NCBI GenBank assembly: GCA_963748095.1
Contig: CAVVIO010000061.1
Span: 1-59,777, forward strand
Direction: 5' to 3'
DNA length: 59,777 nucleotides
Source: CAVVIO01 sp963748095
Lineage (GTDB): Bacteria > Bacteroidota > Bacteroidia > Bacteroidales > UBA10428
Under the pieces are notes generated by a model that was given only the letters and a program-made list of their open reading frames with translations, was not told where the DNA came from and searched no databases. A program made the position numbers and the translations under genes. Each line of letters opens with the position of its first letter. Position 1 is the first letter of the stretch. Of this stretch, positions 16,260 through 24,721 are shown piece after piece.

Positions 16260-17100
16260 TTATTCTATTTATAATTGTAACAAACAATTTCAGCAATCCC
16301 GGATCAGATTCTACCAATAGTGAACCTTGCGAGTATGCCCTGGCATATTCCCTTTTAAAAGGAATTTCACCAAGCAAGTTTATTTTATTATTGTTAATAA
16401 AATCATACAAGGGTCTGTAATCGAGCCCTGCTTTATTTATCACGATGCCATGATTTTTACCAAGCTGGTTGACCGTTTCTGTCATCAATTTCAGGTCGTG
16501 CAGGCCAAAAGGAGTTGGTTCGGTAACCATTATTACGTAATCTGCCTTTGAAACCGTTGCCACTACAGGGCATGATGTACCTGGAGGAGAGTCGAATAAG
16601 ACAAAACCTTCCTGTTGTGCATGGTTTATGGTTTCCCTGATAACACGGGTTTGTAATGAATTACCAACTTTCACCCGCCCCTCTATAAATTCATCCCCGG
16701 TGTAATAATTAAAATGGGTAACTTCTCCTATTCTCATATTTTTTTCCACAATAGCCCCTTCCGGGCAAACATAACTGCAGGCCCCGCAACCATGGCACAT
16801 ATCTGCCGACACCTCAATAAATTTTGCAGGGGGTAACATTACAATAGCATTGAAGTTACACGAATTTTTACACTTCCCGCAAAATGTACATTTTTCAGCA
16901 TCTATTTCCGGTATGGAAATATTTACCGGATATTTGGCAGTTTCGGAAGCCTTGATAAAAATATGACAGTCAGGTTCCTCCACATCGCAATCCAATAGCT
17001 GCACATTGTATTTCATGTATTTTGTAAGTACCTGAAACAGTCCTGTGCTTACCGTTGTTTTTCCTGTCCCCCCTTTTCCGCTGGTAATGGCAACTTTCAT
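16240..17100 (-). CDS. MinD-like ATPase with ferredoxin domain, paralogue
   Basis: A 286-residue paralogue of the downstream gene: Walker A ITSGKGGTGKTTVSTGL, switch DCDVEEPDCHIFI, then CTFCGKCKNSCNFNA and CHGCGACSYVCPEGA for two [4Fe-4S] clusters, and FDSPPGTSCPVVATVSKADY. It likely forms a heterodimer with its neighbour. The pair sits between a DUF89 protein and Mrp and close to two NifX/NifB-like proteins, a gene set repeatedly seen together in anaerobes. The biochemical role is not established. Confidence 0.92.
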   Translation of the reverse strand: MKVAITSGKGGTGKTTVSTGLFQVLTKYMKYNVQLLDCDVEEPDCHIFIKASETAKYPVNISIPEIDAEKCTFCGKCKNSCNFNAIVMLPPAKFIEVSADMCHGCGACSYVCPEGAIVEKNMRIGEVTHFNYYTGDEFIEGRVKVGNSLQTRVIRETINHAQQEGFVLFDSPPGTSCPVVATVSKADYVIMVTEPTPFGLHDLKLMTETVNQLGKNHGIVINKAGLDYRPLYDFINNNKINLLGEIPFKREYARAYSQGSLLVESDPGLLKLFVTIINRIIDGKTI

Positions 17101-17114
17101 TTCCTTTAATAATT

Positions 17115-18029
17115 CTATAACTGGTTATTAATAAGCGAATGCTTTATATTCTTTGCAGGAGTATTTGTATCAGACTGTTGAATTTTTTGATTATATAATA
17201 CAACAACATTTCTCTCATATACCCCTATCATTTTAGCTATCACGTTACATTTAACCATCAACAGAAAGAAAATTTTTTTATCCGTCACATTTATCAATCC
17301 TTCCAGGTTGCCCTGACCTTTGGAAATAATAATATCAGCTTTATCAAATATTTTCCTGAACTCGGAAGAGCACCTGTTAATCAAAGTTGACGGGGCATCG
17401 TATCCATTGGAGATTACTTTGGTAATTTTTGTTATGCCAACTTTTTCAGCGTCTTCCATCGTAACATCGTTGATAATATTGCTCCCGCGAACGGCAAAAT
17501 AAAGATTTGGGTGGTTGATGGTTTCAATAAATAGTTTGTCCAAAACAATCTCTCCGGCATTATCGCCAAGATATAATACTGTAGTTGCTTTTTTTAATTC
17601 ATTTTTCAATACAAGGGAATGGTCTACTGCTGGTTTTTTTGAAGCTGCTTCCGACAGGGTTTTGATAACATCAAATGATTTTGGCGGGCCAAAATCAATA
17701 ATATTTCCTGCCAGGGCATATCGTATAGCTGTTTGAAACGGATTATCAGATTTCTTGATTATATTTCTGATGTCTTCTTCAAGACTCAATAATAAGTTAT
17801 TGTAATCGTCTTTTTCTTTCTTGTATATGTTGTCTGTGTGCGTTGCTCTTTTTATCAGCCGGTACATCAAACAGGATGCTTCAGGAGCCGTTAAATTATT
17901 ATCGTTATGGTCATCAATAAACAATCTGAACCTTACAATAATATCTCTCGCTATATCTTCCTGTATTTCATATTTTGTTAGTAATTTATTTGCCTGTTTC
18001 AAAAAACATTTAATACAATCGGTATGCAT
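17115..18029 (-). CDS. DUF89 / ARMT1-like protein
   Basis: This 304-residue protein begins with a small Cys pair (MHTDCIKCFLKQANKLL) and has the DUF89 core: LYLGDNAGEIVLDKLFIETI, FAVRGSNIINDVTMEDAEKV, SNGYDAPSTLI, and DIIISKGQGNLEGLINVTDK. The Asp/Asn residues of GDNAGE and NDVT are the metal-site residues of this family of damage-control phosphatases. It is 15 bp upstream of the Fe-S ATPases and 8 bp downstream of a NifX-like gene, so it belongs to the same operon. The in vivo substrate is unknown. Confidence 0.88.
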   Translation of the reverse strand: MHTDCIKCFLKQANKLLTKYEIQEDIARDIIVRFRLFIDDHNDNNLTAPEASCLMYRLIKRATHTDNIYKKEKDDYNNLLLSLEEDIRNIIKKSDNPFQTAIRYALAGNIIDFGPPKSFDVIKTLSEAASKKPAVDHSLVLKNELKKATTVLYLGDNAGEIVLDKLFIETINHPNLYFAVRGSNIINDVTMEDAEKVGITKITKVISNGYDAPSTLINRCSSEFRKIFDKADIIISKGQGNLEGLINVTDKKIFFLLMVKCNVIAKMIGVYERNVVVLYNQKIQQSDTNTPAKNIKHSLINNQL

Positions 18030-18037
18030 TTCTTTAA

Positions 18038-18376
18038 TTAATGGTCGCAGGCATTCACGCCAGCTATAAGTTTGTCATTTAAAAAATCTTCTGCCAGAAT
18101 TTTGGCGGGCCTTTCTTCAACACCTGTAAACACCTGTATATTTTGCTGGTTAAAAAGTGAAATAGCCTTTTGTCCCATTCCCCCTGCAATGATATGTGTA
18201 ACTCCTTGCGATGCTAGCCACGCTGGCAAAACACCAGGCTCATGGGGTGGTGGGGTCACGTACGATTCCCCTGTGATTTTTTTATTCTCAACCTGAAAAA
18301 TTGCGAATTTTTCGCAATGCCCGAAATGCTGGCATAAACAATCGTTACTTGTCGGAACGGCTATTATCTGTTTCAT
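18038..18376 (-). CDS. NifX/NifB-like cofactor-binding domain protein
   Basis: The 112-residue protein is a single dinitrogenase Fe-Mo cofactor domain (MKQIIAVPTSNDCLCQHFGH, CEKFAIFQVENKKI, VTHIIAGGMGQKAISLF), with the conserved His and Gly-Gly-Met-Gly turn. Members bind Fe-S or Fe-Mo-type clusters. No nitrogenase structural genes are in the window, so a role in nitrogen fixation is not implied. It carries extra Cys residues near the start (CLCQHFGHCEKF) that could bind a cluster. Confidence 0.9.
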   Translation of the reverse strand: MKQIIAVPTSNDCLCQHFGHCEKFAIFQVENKKITGESYVTPPPHEPGVLPAWLASQGVTHIIAGGMGQKAISLFNQQNIQVFTGVEERPAKILAEDFLNDKLIAGVNACDH

Positions 18377-18492
18377 TTTATAGATACTATTTACAATTTA
18401 TATTTTTAATTCTAATTATTCTTCAGTTTTAAATGTCTAATGTATATTGCTGTCTGCTGACTAATTATCACCGATCATTCTTTACCAAATAC

Positions 18493-18804
18493 CTATTCTC
18501 CCTCTTTCTCCAGTTCACTCAGTCTCTTTTCAATATCTTTCTGAGAGCGCTTTAGAGTTTCCGACTGCGATTTAAGCAGTTTTATTTCATCATCCTTACT
18601 TACAGACTGGCTCGATGGGAAGCCGTGAAAGAATCCGGTAAACGGCAGGCCGAAATTATAGCCCCTGCTCCTGCCCCTTCCTCTGCCTCTTCCAAAGCCA
18701 AATCCTTTTGCAAACCCCGGTGCATCATTTCCCGAGCAAAAACCTAATGCTTTTCCGGTTCTGGAACCTTGTCCCATTGGCCCGGTACGGTCTCCTTGTG
18801 GCAT
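18493..18804 (-). CDS. DUF5320 protein
   Basis: This 103-residue protein starts MPQGDRTGPMGQGSRTGKAL, the diagnostic Gly-rich DUF5320 lead, followed by a Gly/Arg tract (GFGRGRGRGRSRGYNFG) and a C-terminal coiled coil (EIKLLKSQSETLKRSQKDIE). It is 12 bp from the next NifX-like gene. A short relative is next to feoA. The function is unknown; the company of NifX-like and Fe-S ATPase genes is usual for the family. Confidence 0.88.
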   Translation of the reverse strand: MPQGDRTGPMGQGSRTGKALGFCSGNDAPGFAKGFGFGRGRGRGRSRGYNFGLPFTGFFHGFPSSQSVSKDDEIKLLKSQSETLKRSQKDIEKRLSELEKEGE

Positions 18805-18816
18805 ATTTTTTTAATT

Positions 18817-19131
18817 TTAATTATTAAACGTATCAATTATTTCGCGAACCGACTGTCCGCTTTTTATTATTTGTGTCCCTATTTTTAATTTATCAAGCAC
18901 ATCTTTAGCTTTTGGACCAAACTCTACAGCATATACTTCATTTACACCGCTATTAGCTAAAAATTCGACAACTTGCGGACCCACGCCCCCTGAGCCGGTT
19001 TTCAGGCTATTTTCCTTAAATTCAATTTTTTTCGTTTCGTTATTATAAAAACAAAAAAACGGACATCGCCCAAAACGTTCATCAATCAGCGCTTCTAATT
19101 TATCACTTGATGCAGGTATTGCAATTTTCAT
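18817..19131 (-). CDS. NifX/NifB-like cofactor-binding domain protein
   Basis: I place the start at ATG 19131 (MKIAIPASSDKLEALIDERF), not the longer frame to 19188, because the latter runs through the promoter and operator. The resulting 104 residues form a complete dinitrogenase-cofactor domain (GRCPFFCFYNNETKKIEF, GGVGPQVVEFLANSGVNEVY, FGPKAKDVLDKLKIG). This is the first gene of the long leftward run and is preceded by a clear -7 element and a perfect palindrome, so it probably leads the operon for the Fe-S ATPase set. Confidence 0.9.
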   Translation of the reverse strand: MKIAIPASSDKLEALIDERFGRCPFFCFYNNETKKIEFKENSLKTGSGGVGPQVVEFLANSGVNEVYAVEFGPKAKDVLDKLKIGTQIIKSGQSVREIIDTFNN

Positions 19132-19151
19132 AATTAAAAATTTAATTTTTC

Positions 19152-19189
19152 GATACAAAGATAATATTTTAAATGAACATATGTTCATT
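19152..19189 (-). promoter_or_regulatory. Promoter with perfect 18-bp palindrome (operator P1)
   Basis: AATGAACATATGTTCATT (19172-19189) is a perfect palindrome. On the minus strand it is followed 12 bp later by TATCTTTG (19159-19152), a Bacteroidota -7 element, about 20 bp before the NifX-like start codon. Close relatives occur at 21431-21450 and 24737-24756, also beside -7 elements, so this is probably one regulator's binding site. The DUF134 protein at 24011-24427 is a candidate for that regulator. Confidence 0.75.
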
Positions 19190-19309
19190 ATACACTATTT
19201 TTTTATTAATTATTTAATCTTAGTATTAGATTTTAAAAGAGATTTATTACTATAATATATTGAATAATCAATTTTACAGGCAGGAATTTTTGTAGTCTTT
19301 TTGATTTCT

Positions 19310-19564
19310 TTAATTATCAATCCACTCTTTAACAAATCTGTTAAAATTTGTATAATACCCTTCCTGTACTTCATTCAATTTTAGTGTTTTCAAATTAAAA
19401 GGTTTTCCAATCCCTCTGCTTGACATCCTGAAAAAAATGTCAACAATATGAATTCCAAAGACCACATATCCCGTTTTTACATTTTCCGGTTGGTTTTCGT
19501 ATTTTACCCCATCATCAATCCATATTGCAGGAGAAATTATCCTTTCATTTAAGTCAGGTTCCAT
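19310..19564 (-). CDS. Small hypothetical protein
   Basis: The 84-residue protein starts MEPDLNERIISPAIWIDDGV and contains TGYVVFGIHIVDIFFRM and GIGKPFNLKTLKL. It has no signal peptide and no Cys. I do not recognise the family. It lies 18 bp downstream of the metal exporter gene on the same strand and ends the operon that starts at the palindrome near 21440. Confidence 0.65.
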   Translation of the reverse strand: MEPDLNERIISPAIWIDDGVKYENQPENVKTGYVVFGIHIVDIFFRMSSRGIGKPFNLKTLKLNEVQEGYYTNFNRFVKEWIDN

Positions 19565-19582
19565 GTTTAACTCTCTAAGTTG

Positions 19583-20605
19583 CTAAATACCAAATAGTAA
19601 TAAAATAGTCCCAACAACAAGGCCAACCAGCATATTAATGACTTTCACTTTAATAAAATCTTTTCTCGATTCAGCCAGCAGGGGCAGCATTCCATGTCCG
19701 TCCTGTACTATTGAATTGGTCAGCAAAATACTGAATGGTATCAGGTTCTGAGAGAACAGTGTTACAAAAATCAAATGTGGCCCCGATTCTGGTATTATAC
19801 CTATTACAATAGCAATGAGAAGAATTATGTATGTATTGTCCTGAACCAGATTATTAACTAATTCATTTGTTTGTATAAAATGCAGTAATATAAATGCACC
19901 CCAAGTCCATAAAAATATCCTCAGTAAATGTTTTTTCAGAATATGGTTATAAAGGTGTTCTTTTAAGAAATGTTCAGGTACAGTAATAAAAACGAACAAT
20001 AAAAAAAGGCCGCCAACCAGAAACGTTATTTTTTTCCAGTCCCAAATGCGAGAGCCAAGAATTCCTAAAATCAGGAAAACAACAAACAATACGGTAAATA
20101 ATATAAGTATTGCTCTTTCGAACGTCATGTTTTTTAATTGTGGAATTATGGTATCTTTTATAAAACATTTACAATGTTCATGTTGATGGACTATAAATCC
20201 ATGTTGTTCAATTGCTATACTTTTCCTGTTGAACAAGTGAACAACCCATCCTGCTGTAATGGCTATTATAAATAAAACCAAGGTTAACACGATAGCTTTC
20301 CCCGGGAACAGGGCAAACATTACGAAAGATTCATCGCCTGATGTGGCAATCATTACTGTCACCAAACCTGCAAGGCCCATCATTCGGTGTGTATATAACG
20401 AAACAACAGTAAAGGCTCCCATGCATCCCGGGCTTATCCCTAACACTGCTGCAATAATAATTTGCAAAATGGGTGATTTCTGCATTTTCTCAGCCCAAAG
20501 GTTTCTTGTTTGTACATTCACATATTCAATAACAATCATCATAAACAGCACAAATGCTGTTATCATTAATGATTGCTTAAGTGTCGGTATAAATATTTCG
20601 AACAT
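19583..20605 (-). CDS. Putative 10-TM metal exporter (ArsP_2-like)
   Basis: This 340-residue integral membrane protein has about ten hydrophobic segments. The repeated half-motifs GISPGCMGAFTVVSLYTHRM and IGIIPESGPHLIFVTLFSQ, together with SIVQDGHGMLPLLAESRKDF, are diagnostic of the 'putative 10TM heavy-metal exporter' family, often labelled arsenic efflux or manganese transporter. A His-rich loop (VHQHEHCKC) between the halves could bind metal. It is 7 bp after the metallo-hydrolase gene and is probably controlled by the same operator. Confidence 0.88.
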   Translation of the reverse strand: MFEIFIPTLKQSLMITAFVLFMMIVIEYVNVQTRNLWAEKMQKSPILQIIIAAVLGISPGCMGAFTVVSLYTHRMMGLAGLVTVMIATSGDESFVMFALFPGKAIVLTLVLFIIAITAGWVVHLFNRKSIAIEQHGFIVHQHEHCKCFIKDTIIPQLKNMTFERAILILFTVLFVVFLILGILGSRIWDWKKITFLVGGLFLLFVFITVPEHFLKEHLYNHILKKHLLRIFLWTWGAFILLHFIQTNELVNNLVQDNTYIILLIAIVIGIIPESGPHLIFVTLFSQNLIPFSILLTNSIVQDGHGMLPLLAESRKDFIKVKVINMLVGLVVGTILLLFGI

Positions 20606-20612
20606 GCTTTTT

Positions 20613-21392
20613 TTAAAAATTTAATATATCGCCTGTTTTAATAAGTTTAATTTTAAATACCTGGTAGAATGCCGAAAGTGCAGGCAAAGCAGTACAATGA
20701 GAAGGATAAATATGTTTTACCCCATTGTTTTTTAAATAGCTGATAGTTTCTTTTGTTTGCCTGTCGGCCTTTTTCAGGTGAAACCCTCCCATAATCCCGT
20801 AAATCCTGCTTTCACCAGTTACATTTTTTGCATGTTCCAATGTATTTACAACCCCTGCATGGCCGCAACCTGTAATAACAAACAAACCTTCATCAAGTAG
20901 CACGGCTATAGCACTGTCGTCCACTACAAAGTCGGGTATTTCACCTTCCAGGACAAAAGGTGTTTCGTTCGATTCAAAATCGGTCACACGGGGAATTTCG
21001 CCCAGAAATATAATCTTTTCAGTAATTTGATAAGGCGCTGAAGATGTAATCAAAGTGAATTTTTTAGTCAGTTCATCTTTTGAATTTTTCAAACCTATAT
21101 AAGAATGTCCGGCTTTTCTGTAGCGTTTCACAAAACAAGCAGGATGGCATAATAATGTCCTGCCCGATAAGTTTTCAAGTCCATTTCCATGATCGAAGTG
21201 CCCGTGGCTGAGTACAATTATATCTACTTTTAATAAATCCAGCCCCATTATTCCGGCATTCTTCAAAAACATATCGCTTTGGCCGGTATCAAAAAGCAAT
21301 CTTTTTCCATCGTGTTCAATTAAATATGACAAGCCATGTTCGGCAGAGGTCTTCACGCCGGGATTATTGTCTGTAAGTATTGAAATAATCAT
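20613..21392 (-). CDS. Metallo-beta-lactamase-fold hydrolase (COG1237-like)
   Basis: I choose ATG 21392 (MIISILTDNNPGVKTSAEHG) because the seventh residue of the longer frame begins the conserved family start and the -7 element lies 16 bp upstream. The metal motif is VLSHGHFDHGNGL, with later ligands in ITGCGHAGVVNTLEHA and IYPSHCTALPA. This subgroup includes proteins annotated as methanopterin-like biosynthesis enzymes, but most are uncharacterised. It leads an operon with the metal exporter and is divergent from the FAD oxidoreductase. Confidence 0.88.
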   Translation of the reverse strand: MIISILTDNNPGVKTSAEHGLSYLIEHDGKRLLFDTGQSDMFLKNAGIMGLDLLKVDIIVLSHGHFDHGNGLENLSGRTLLCHPACFVKRYRKAGHSYIGLKNSKDELTKKFTLITSSAPYQITEKIIFLGEIPRVTDFESNETPFVLEGEIPDFVVDDSAIAVLLDEGLFVITGCGHAGVVNTLEHAKNVTGESRIYGIMGGFHLKKADRQTKETISYLKNNGVKHIYPSHCTALPALSAFYQVFKIKLIKTGDILNF

Positions 21393-21407
21393 GATAATAA
21401 TTTTACT

Positions 21408-21457
21408 CAAAATTAGTTTAAATTATTTTGAAATGAACAAATGTTCATTTACTTTTG
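21408..21457. promoter_or_regulatory. Divergent promoters around palindrome P2
   Basis: AAATGAACAAATGTTCATTT (21431-21450) is a near-perfect palindrome. To its left, on the minus strand, TAATTTTG (21415-21408) is a -7 element for the hydrolase gene. To its right, on the plus strand, TACTTTTG (21450-21457) is a -7 element reading toward the FAD oxidoreductase. A single site could thus control both directions. Confidence 0.7.
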
Positions 21458-21472
21458 AGGTTTAATTCTTAA

Positions 21473-21604
21473 AAATATGTTACTACATATTATTTTAAAG
21501 GCGAATGGAGAGGTTACCTGAAAGATGTTGTATTTATTGATACAGCTAAATGCAATAACGACAGGACATGTGATGATGAATGTTCAAATGAAGCAATAAA
21601 TTAA
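21473..21604 (+). pseudogene. Ferredoxin-like remnant
   Basis: A plus-strand frame without a good start codon reads YYFKGEWRGYLKDVVFIDTA followed by KCNNDRTCDDECSNEAIN and a stop. The spacing of Cys residues and the final ...C..EAI resemble the end of a [4Fe-4S] ferredoxin cluster motif. It lies between the -7 element at 21450 and the FAD oxidoreductase (24 bp downstream). It could be a degraded ferredoxin, a short Cys-rich peptide with a non-standard start, or chance. Confidence 0.35.
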
Positions 21605-21628
21605 TTACTATAAAATAAATTCAAAAAT

Positions 21629-22987
21629 ATGAAAACATACGATGTAATCATTATCGGTGGCGGCCCTGCTGCCATTGTAACAGGGATAACTATCAGGAAA
21701 TTTTTTAAAGGTAAATCGGTTTTAATGATTAAAGAAGAAGCCGATGGTCTTGTACCTTGCGGGATACCTTATATTTTTCACTTATTGGGCAACGATGCCG
21801 GAAAAAACAAAATGGGACCAAAACCTTTTGTTGATCTTGGGGGTGAAGTAATAATCAGTACGGCAGCAAAAGTTGATAAAACAAAAAAAGAAGTCACTGT
21901 GAAAAGCGGCGAAAAGTTTAGTTATGAAAAACTGGTTTTTGCCACGGGTTCGCTGCCTGTCGTCCCAACTTTTATTTCTGGACATGAACTGCAAAATGTA
22001 TTTTATGTAAAGAAAAGCTATCAGTATATCCATGAACTGGCTTCGAAAATCAGCAATTTCAAAAATATTGTCGTCGTGGGTGGTGGATTCATCGGGGCAG
22101 AAGTCGCCGAGCAATTAGCTGCTGCCAAAGCAAATGTTACCCTTATTGAGAGTGAACCCCTGTGTTTCTCAAAGGCTTTTTCTCCTGAATTAAGCGGTAT
22201 TGCAACCGATGCTCTGAAAAACACAAAGGTTAATGTAATGACTTCCACGCTTGTGAAGGAAATTATTGGTGAAAACAATACTGTAAAGCAAGTATTGCTT
22301 GCAAACGGAGAAAAAATTGAAGCCGATGCGGTTATCCTTTCGATAGGTTATAAAGCCAATACACAACTGGCAAAAGAAACCGGCCTCGAACTAAACAGGT
22401 ATGGCGATATCCATGTAGATAATTACGGGCGGACAACAGTAAAGGATATTAGCGCTGTTGGAGATTGCGCACAGACATTTGGTTTCCTCACCGGGCGCAG
22501 CGACGTCATTAAACTGGCTTCGACAGCCACTGCTGAAGCGCGTACACTGGGACATAATATTTTTGGCATACGTATTAAAAAATGTAACTCTGGTACTTTA
22601 GGCGTATTTTCTACCGAAATAAACGGTTTAGCTATGGCCGCTGCCGGGGCAAATGAAAAAAATGCCGGTGAATCGGGAGTTGAAGTGGTATCTGCAAATT
22701 TCTCTTCGCCCGACAGGCATCCGGGTTCATTGCCAGACGTATCGAATTTAACCGTAAAACTTTATGCATCGCCTGTTGATGGAAGTATAATTGGTGGCGA
22801 AGCCTGGGGAGGCAAATCGGTCGGTGAGATTATCAATATCATCAGCCTTGCCATTCAAAAATCCATCACGGTTTATGAACTTGTTTCTTTTCAAATCGGC
22901 ACACACCCCTTATTGACTTCTTCTCCTGTAAACAATCCGATAATAAGAGCTGCCGAGGATATTGTTTATAAAATAAGTTACAGCTAA
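21629..22987 (+). CDS. FAD/NAD-dependent disulfide oxidoreductase
   Basis: The 452-residue protein has an FAD-binding motif VIIIGGGPAAIVTGITIRKF, an active-site-type Cys in GLVPCGIPYIFH, a second Rossmann motif VVVGGGFIGAEVAEQLAAAK, and SVGDCAQTFGFLTGR near the FAD ribityl site. The C-terminal dimerisation domain (LVSFQIGTHPLLTSSPVNNP) is present. This layout is that of CoA-disulfide reductase/NADH oxidase-type enzymes; the physiological acceptor cannot be told. It is transcribed divergently from the hydrolase-exporter operon and has its own terminator. Confidence 0.9.
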   Translation: MKTYDVIIIGGGPAAIVTGITIRKFFKGKSVLMIKEEADGLVPCGIPYIFHLLGNDAGKNKMGPKPFVDLGGEVIISTAAKVDKTKKEVTVKSGEKFSYEKLVFATGSLPVVPTFISGHELQNVFYVKKSYQYIHELASKISNFKNIVVVGGGFIGAEVAEQLAAAKANVTLIESEPLCFSKAFSPELSGIATDALKNTKVNVMTSTLVKEIIGENNTVKQVLLANGEKIEADAVILSIGYKANTQLAKETGLELNRYGDIHVDNYGRTTVKDISAVGDCAQTFGFLTGRSDVIKLASTATAEARTLGHNIFGIRIKKCNSGTLGVFSTEINGLAMAAAGANEKNAGESGVEVVSANFSSPDRHPGSLPDVSNLTVKLYASPVDGSIIGGEAWGGKSVGEIINIISLAIQKSITVYELVSFQIGTHPLLTSSPVNNPIIRAAEDIVYKISYS

Positions 22988-22999
22988 TGTTGTAAACTA

Positions 23000-23025
23000 C
23001 CCTGCGCCAAGAGCGCAGGGTTTTT
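23000..23025 (+). terminator. Rho-independent terminator
   Basis: CCCTGCGC, a five-base loop, GCGCAGGG, then TTTTT. It lies 13 bp after the oxidoreductase stop codon. Confidence 0.9.
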
Positions 23026-23174
23026 ATGCAGCTCTTAAACCGCCCGGCTATTCAAATTTAAGTTTTAACCACATTAAAGCAGTACCACCCTTCGCCTTAT
23101 GAAACCGAAAACCGATGAATATACGCTTGTAAATGCGAGAGTAAATGCCGAAATTAAACTTGGTAATCCGTTTG

Positions 23175-23855
23175 TTATTTCTTAAAAATTACAAGATCCA
23201 TTAAGTCAGTTTTTACTGCCCAATTATCAAGTCGTAATTGATTAAGAATATTTTCAATTTCTTCTTTTGTATAGGCGGCCGCTATGGATGATCTCCAGTA
23301 TTTTCCCATATTTCCGGCAATCAACCTGGAAAAAACAGTTACAATCAATCTGCCAAAAAAATTCATATCCCTGCGATGGTCGTGGATATAAATTTTCCCA
23401 TCCTGCTTTAATATTCTTTTAATTTCCAGAAAAACTTTTCCGGGGTTAGTCCAATGATGTAAAGAATCCCTCGATATTACCAGATTATAATGCTGATTGG
23501 GAACATTGATCATTTCTTCACCCACCCCGGCTTTGTACAAAACTCTTTCGGTTAATCCTTCTTTAGCCGCATTTTCAGTTGCAACACGAACCATGTCCAA
23601 TGAAGCCTCCACACCTTCTAACCTTAAATCGTTTCGTTTTTTTAATAAACTAATACCTGCCCATCCGGGTCCCGGACCGATTTCTAATACCAATGAGTTT
23701 TGAACAGGATTTACTATATCTATCACATTGTCAGCAAACCGATTATATTCTTTCCCCAATTGCTTTTTCATGGTTTCACTATATTGTTCCATGGTAATTT
23801 CGGAACTATCCTCAATAGCACCACCTTCAGGGACTCTAAGTTTTATCTTTTTCAC
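23175..23855 (-). CDS. Class I SAM-dependent methyltransferase
   Basis: The SAM-binding motif is SLVLEIGPGPGWAGISLLKK, with VEASLDMVRVATENA and NLVISRDSLHHWTNPGKVF as motifs II and IV. I choose GTG 23855 (reading VKKIKLRVPEGGAIEDSS), which overlaps the end of the zinc-ribbon gene by 20 bases. The longer frame to 23984 lies over that gene in another register; ATG 23792 (MEQYSETMKKQL) is the other option. The length would be about 226 residues. The substrate is unknown. It closes the DUF134/zinc-ribbon operon. Confidence 0.82.
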   Translation of the reverse strand: MKKIKLRVPEGGAIEDSSEITMEQYSETMKKQLGKEYNRFADNVIDIVNPVQNSLVLEIGPGPGWAGISLLKKRNDLRLEGVEASLDMVRVATENAAKEGLTERVLYKAGVGEEMINVPNQHYNLVISRDSLHHWTNPGKVFLEIKRILKQDGKIYIHDHRRDMNFFGRLIVTVFSRLIAGNMGKYWRSSIAAAYTKEEIENILNQLRLDNWAVKTDLMDLVIFKK

Positions 23856-24021
23856 CTTTTTTTTCCAGGTATAACTGATGATGGTACGAACCTTCTTTGA
23901 ACATAATCTTCCCACAGTTTGGACATTTGTTCTCCCTGCAGGGAATGCCCCGTTCATGGGGTATGCGGGTATTACAATGTACACAAATACAATATTCGTT
24001 TTCTTTAAACTTACTCAGCAT
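23836..24021 (-). CDS. Small zinc-ribbon protein
   Basis: This 61-residue protein has CICVHCNTRIPHERGIPC and CPNCGKIMFKEGSYHHQL, two CxxC-type pairs that would hold one zinc, and a charged tail. It overlaps the DUF134 gene by 11 bases and the methyltransferase gene at its end. Such ribbons occur next to DUF134 genes in anaerobes; no function is known. Confidence 0.8.
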   Translation of the reverse strand: MLSKFKENEYCICVHCNTRIPHERGIPCRENKCPNCGKIMFKEGSYHHQLYLEKKGEKDKT

Positions 24022-24427
24022 TTCCTGGTTGATTGTTTAATTGAATAATATTATCCGAATCACATTTTCGGCAATTCTTTGCCGGCTTTATTGAGATCAT
24101 GGTTTCGTGGCAATTATAGCACCTGTACCAATAGTCGTCTGTAATATAAGTTCCACCCTGGATAAATATGGCTTTGGCCTCAATAAAAGCTTTTGCAATA
24201 TTTTTTCTTGCTTTATCATAAAGCCTTGTAAATGTTGGACGGGAAATGTTCATCTTCTTAGCTGCTTCTTCCTGTGTGAGGTTTTCATAATCAGCCAGAC
24301 GAATAGCTTCATATTCTTCAAAAAGTAAAACCACAGGTTCAAGTTCACGCATTGGTACACCAAAAGGCTTAAATCCTTCCATGGGTGGTGGCATAGTAAT
24401 TTTTCTGTTTCTCCTTCTGTTTGGCAT
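24011..24427 (-). CDS. DUF134 family DNA-binding protein
   Basis: The 138-residue protein starts MPNRRRNRKITMPPPMEGFK and has the DUF134 core LEPVVLLFEEYEAIRLADYE with a sigma-region-4-like helix-turn-helix (LTQEEAAKKMNISRPTFTRL). A C-terminal zinc-ribbon-like part has CYNCHETMISIKPAKNC and CRKCDSD. DUF134 genes are widespread beside NifX-like and Mrp-like genes, as here. It is the best local candidate for binding the AATGAACAT palindromes, one of which lies upstream of its probable operon. Confidence 0.88.
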   Translation of the reverse strand: MPNRRRNRKITMPPPMEGFKPFGVPMRELEPVVLLFEEYEAIRLADYENLTQEEAAKKMNISRPTFTRLYDKARKNIAKAFIEAKAIFIQGGTYITDDYWYRCYNCHETMISIKPAKNCRKCDSDNIIQLNNQPGNAE

Positions 24428-24559
24428 TGCTTCAATTTACAATTAATAGTAATTTTATCCTATATTAATATTTCTAGTCCATCATTTACAACATTTTTTA
24501 CGAACAAACAGCAATTAATACTAAAAGTCAGAATAAATGCCCCGATTGTTACAGCATCA

Positions 24560-24703
24560 TTATTTATGCCTTCTCTTTTCACACGGACAGGGCACTGCCT
24601 TTTGATGATGTTTTTGCACTGCACAGCCTGAATTCATATATAAAAATGTAAGAAATAACAATAGCAGCATAAATTTACAAGCATATTTAAGAAAAGAATG
24701 CAT
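24560..24703 (-). CDS. Small putative lipoprotein
   Basis: From ATG 24703 the 47-residue product is MHSFLKYACKFMLLLLFLTF followed by LYMNSGC, a plausible lipobox, and a His/Lys/Cys-rich tail (KHHQKAVPCPCEKRRHK) that could bind metal. The longer frame to 24754 would run into the palindrome, so I reject that start. It lies between palindrome P3 and the DUF134 gene, on the same strand. No family was recognised. Confidence 0.6.
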   Translation of the reverse strand: MHSFLKYACKFMLLLLFLTFLYMNSGCAVQKHHQKAVPCPCEKRRHK

Positions 24704-24721
24704 ATTTTCATTTTTATAGAA

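Noticed and set aside
18493..19131. Nitrogen fixation cluster
   Set aside because: NifX/NifB-like single-domain proteins occur widely without nitrogenase, and no nifHDK, nifE or nifN is present here.
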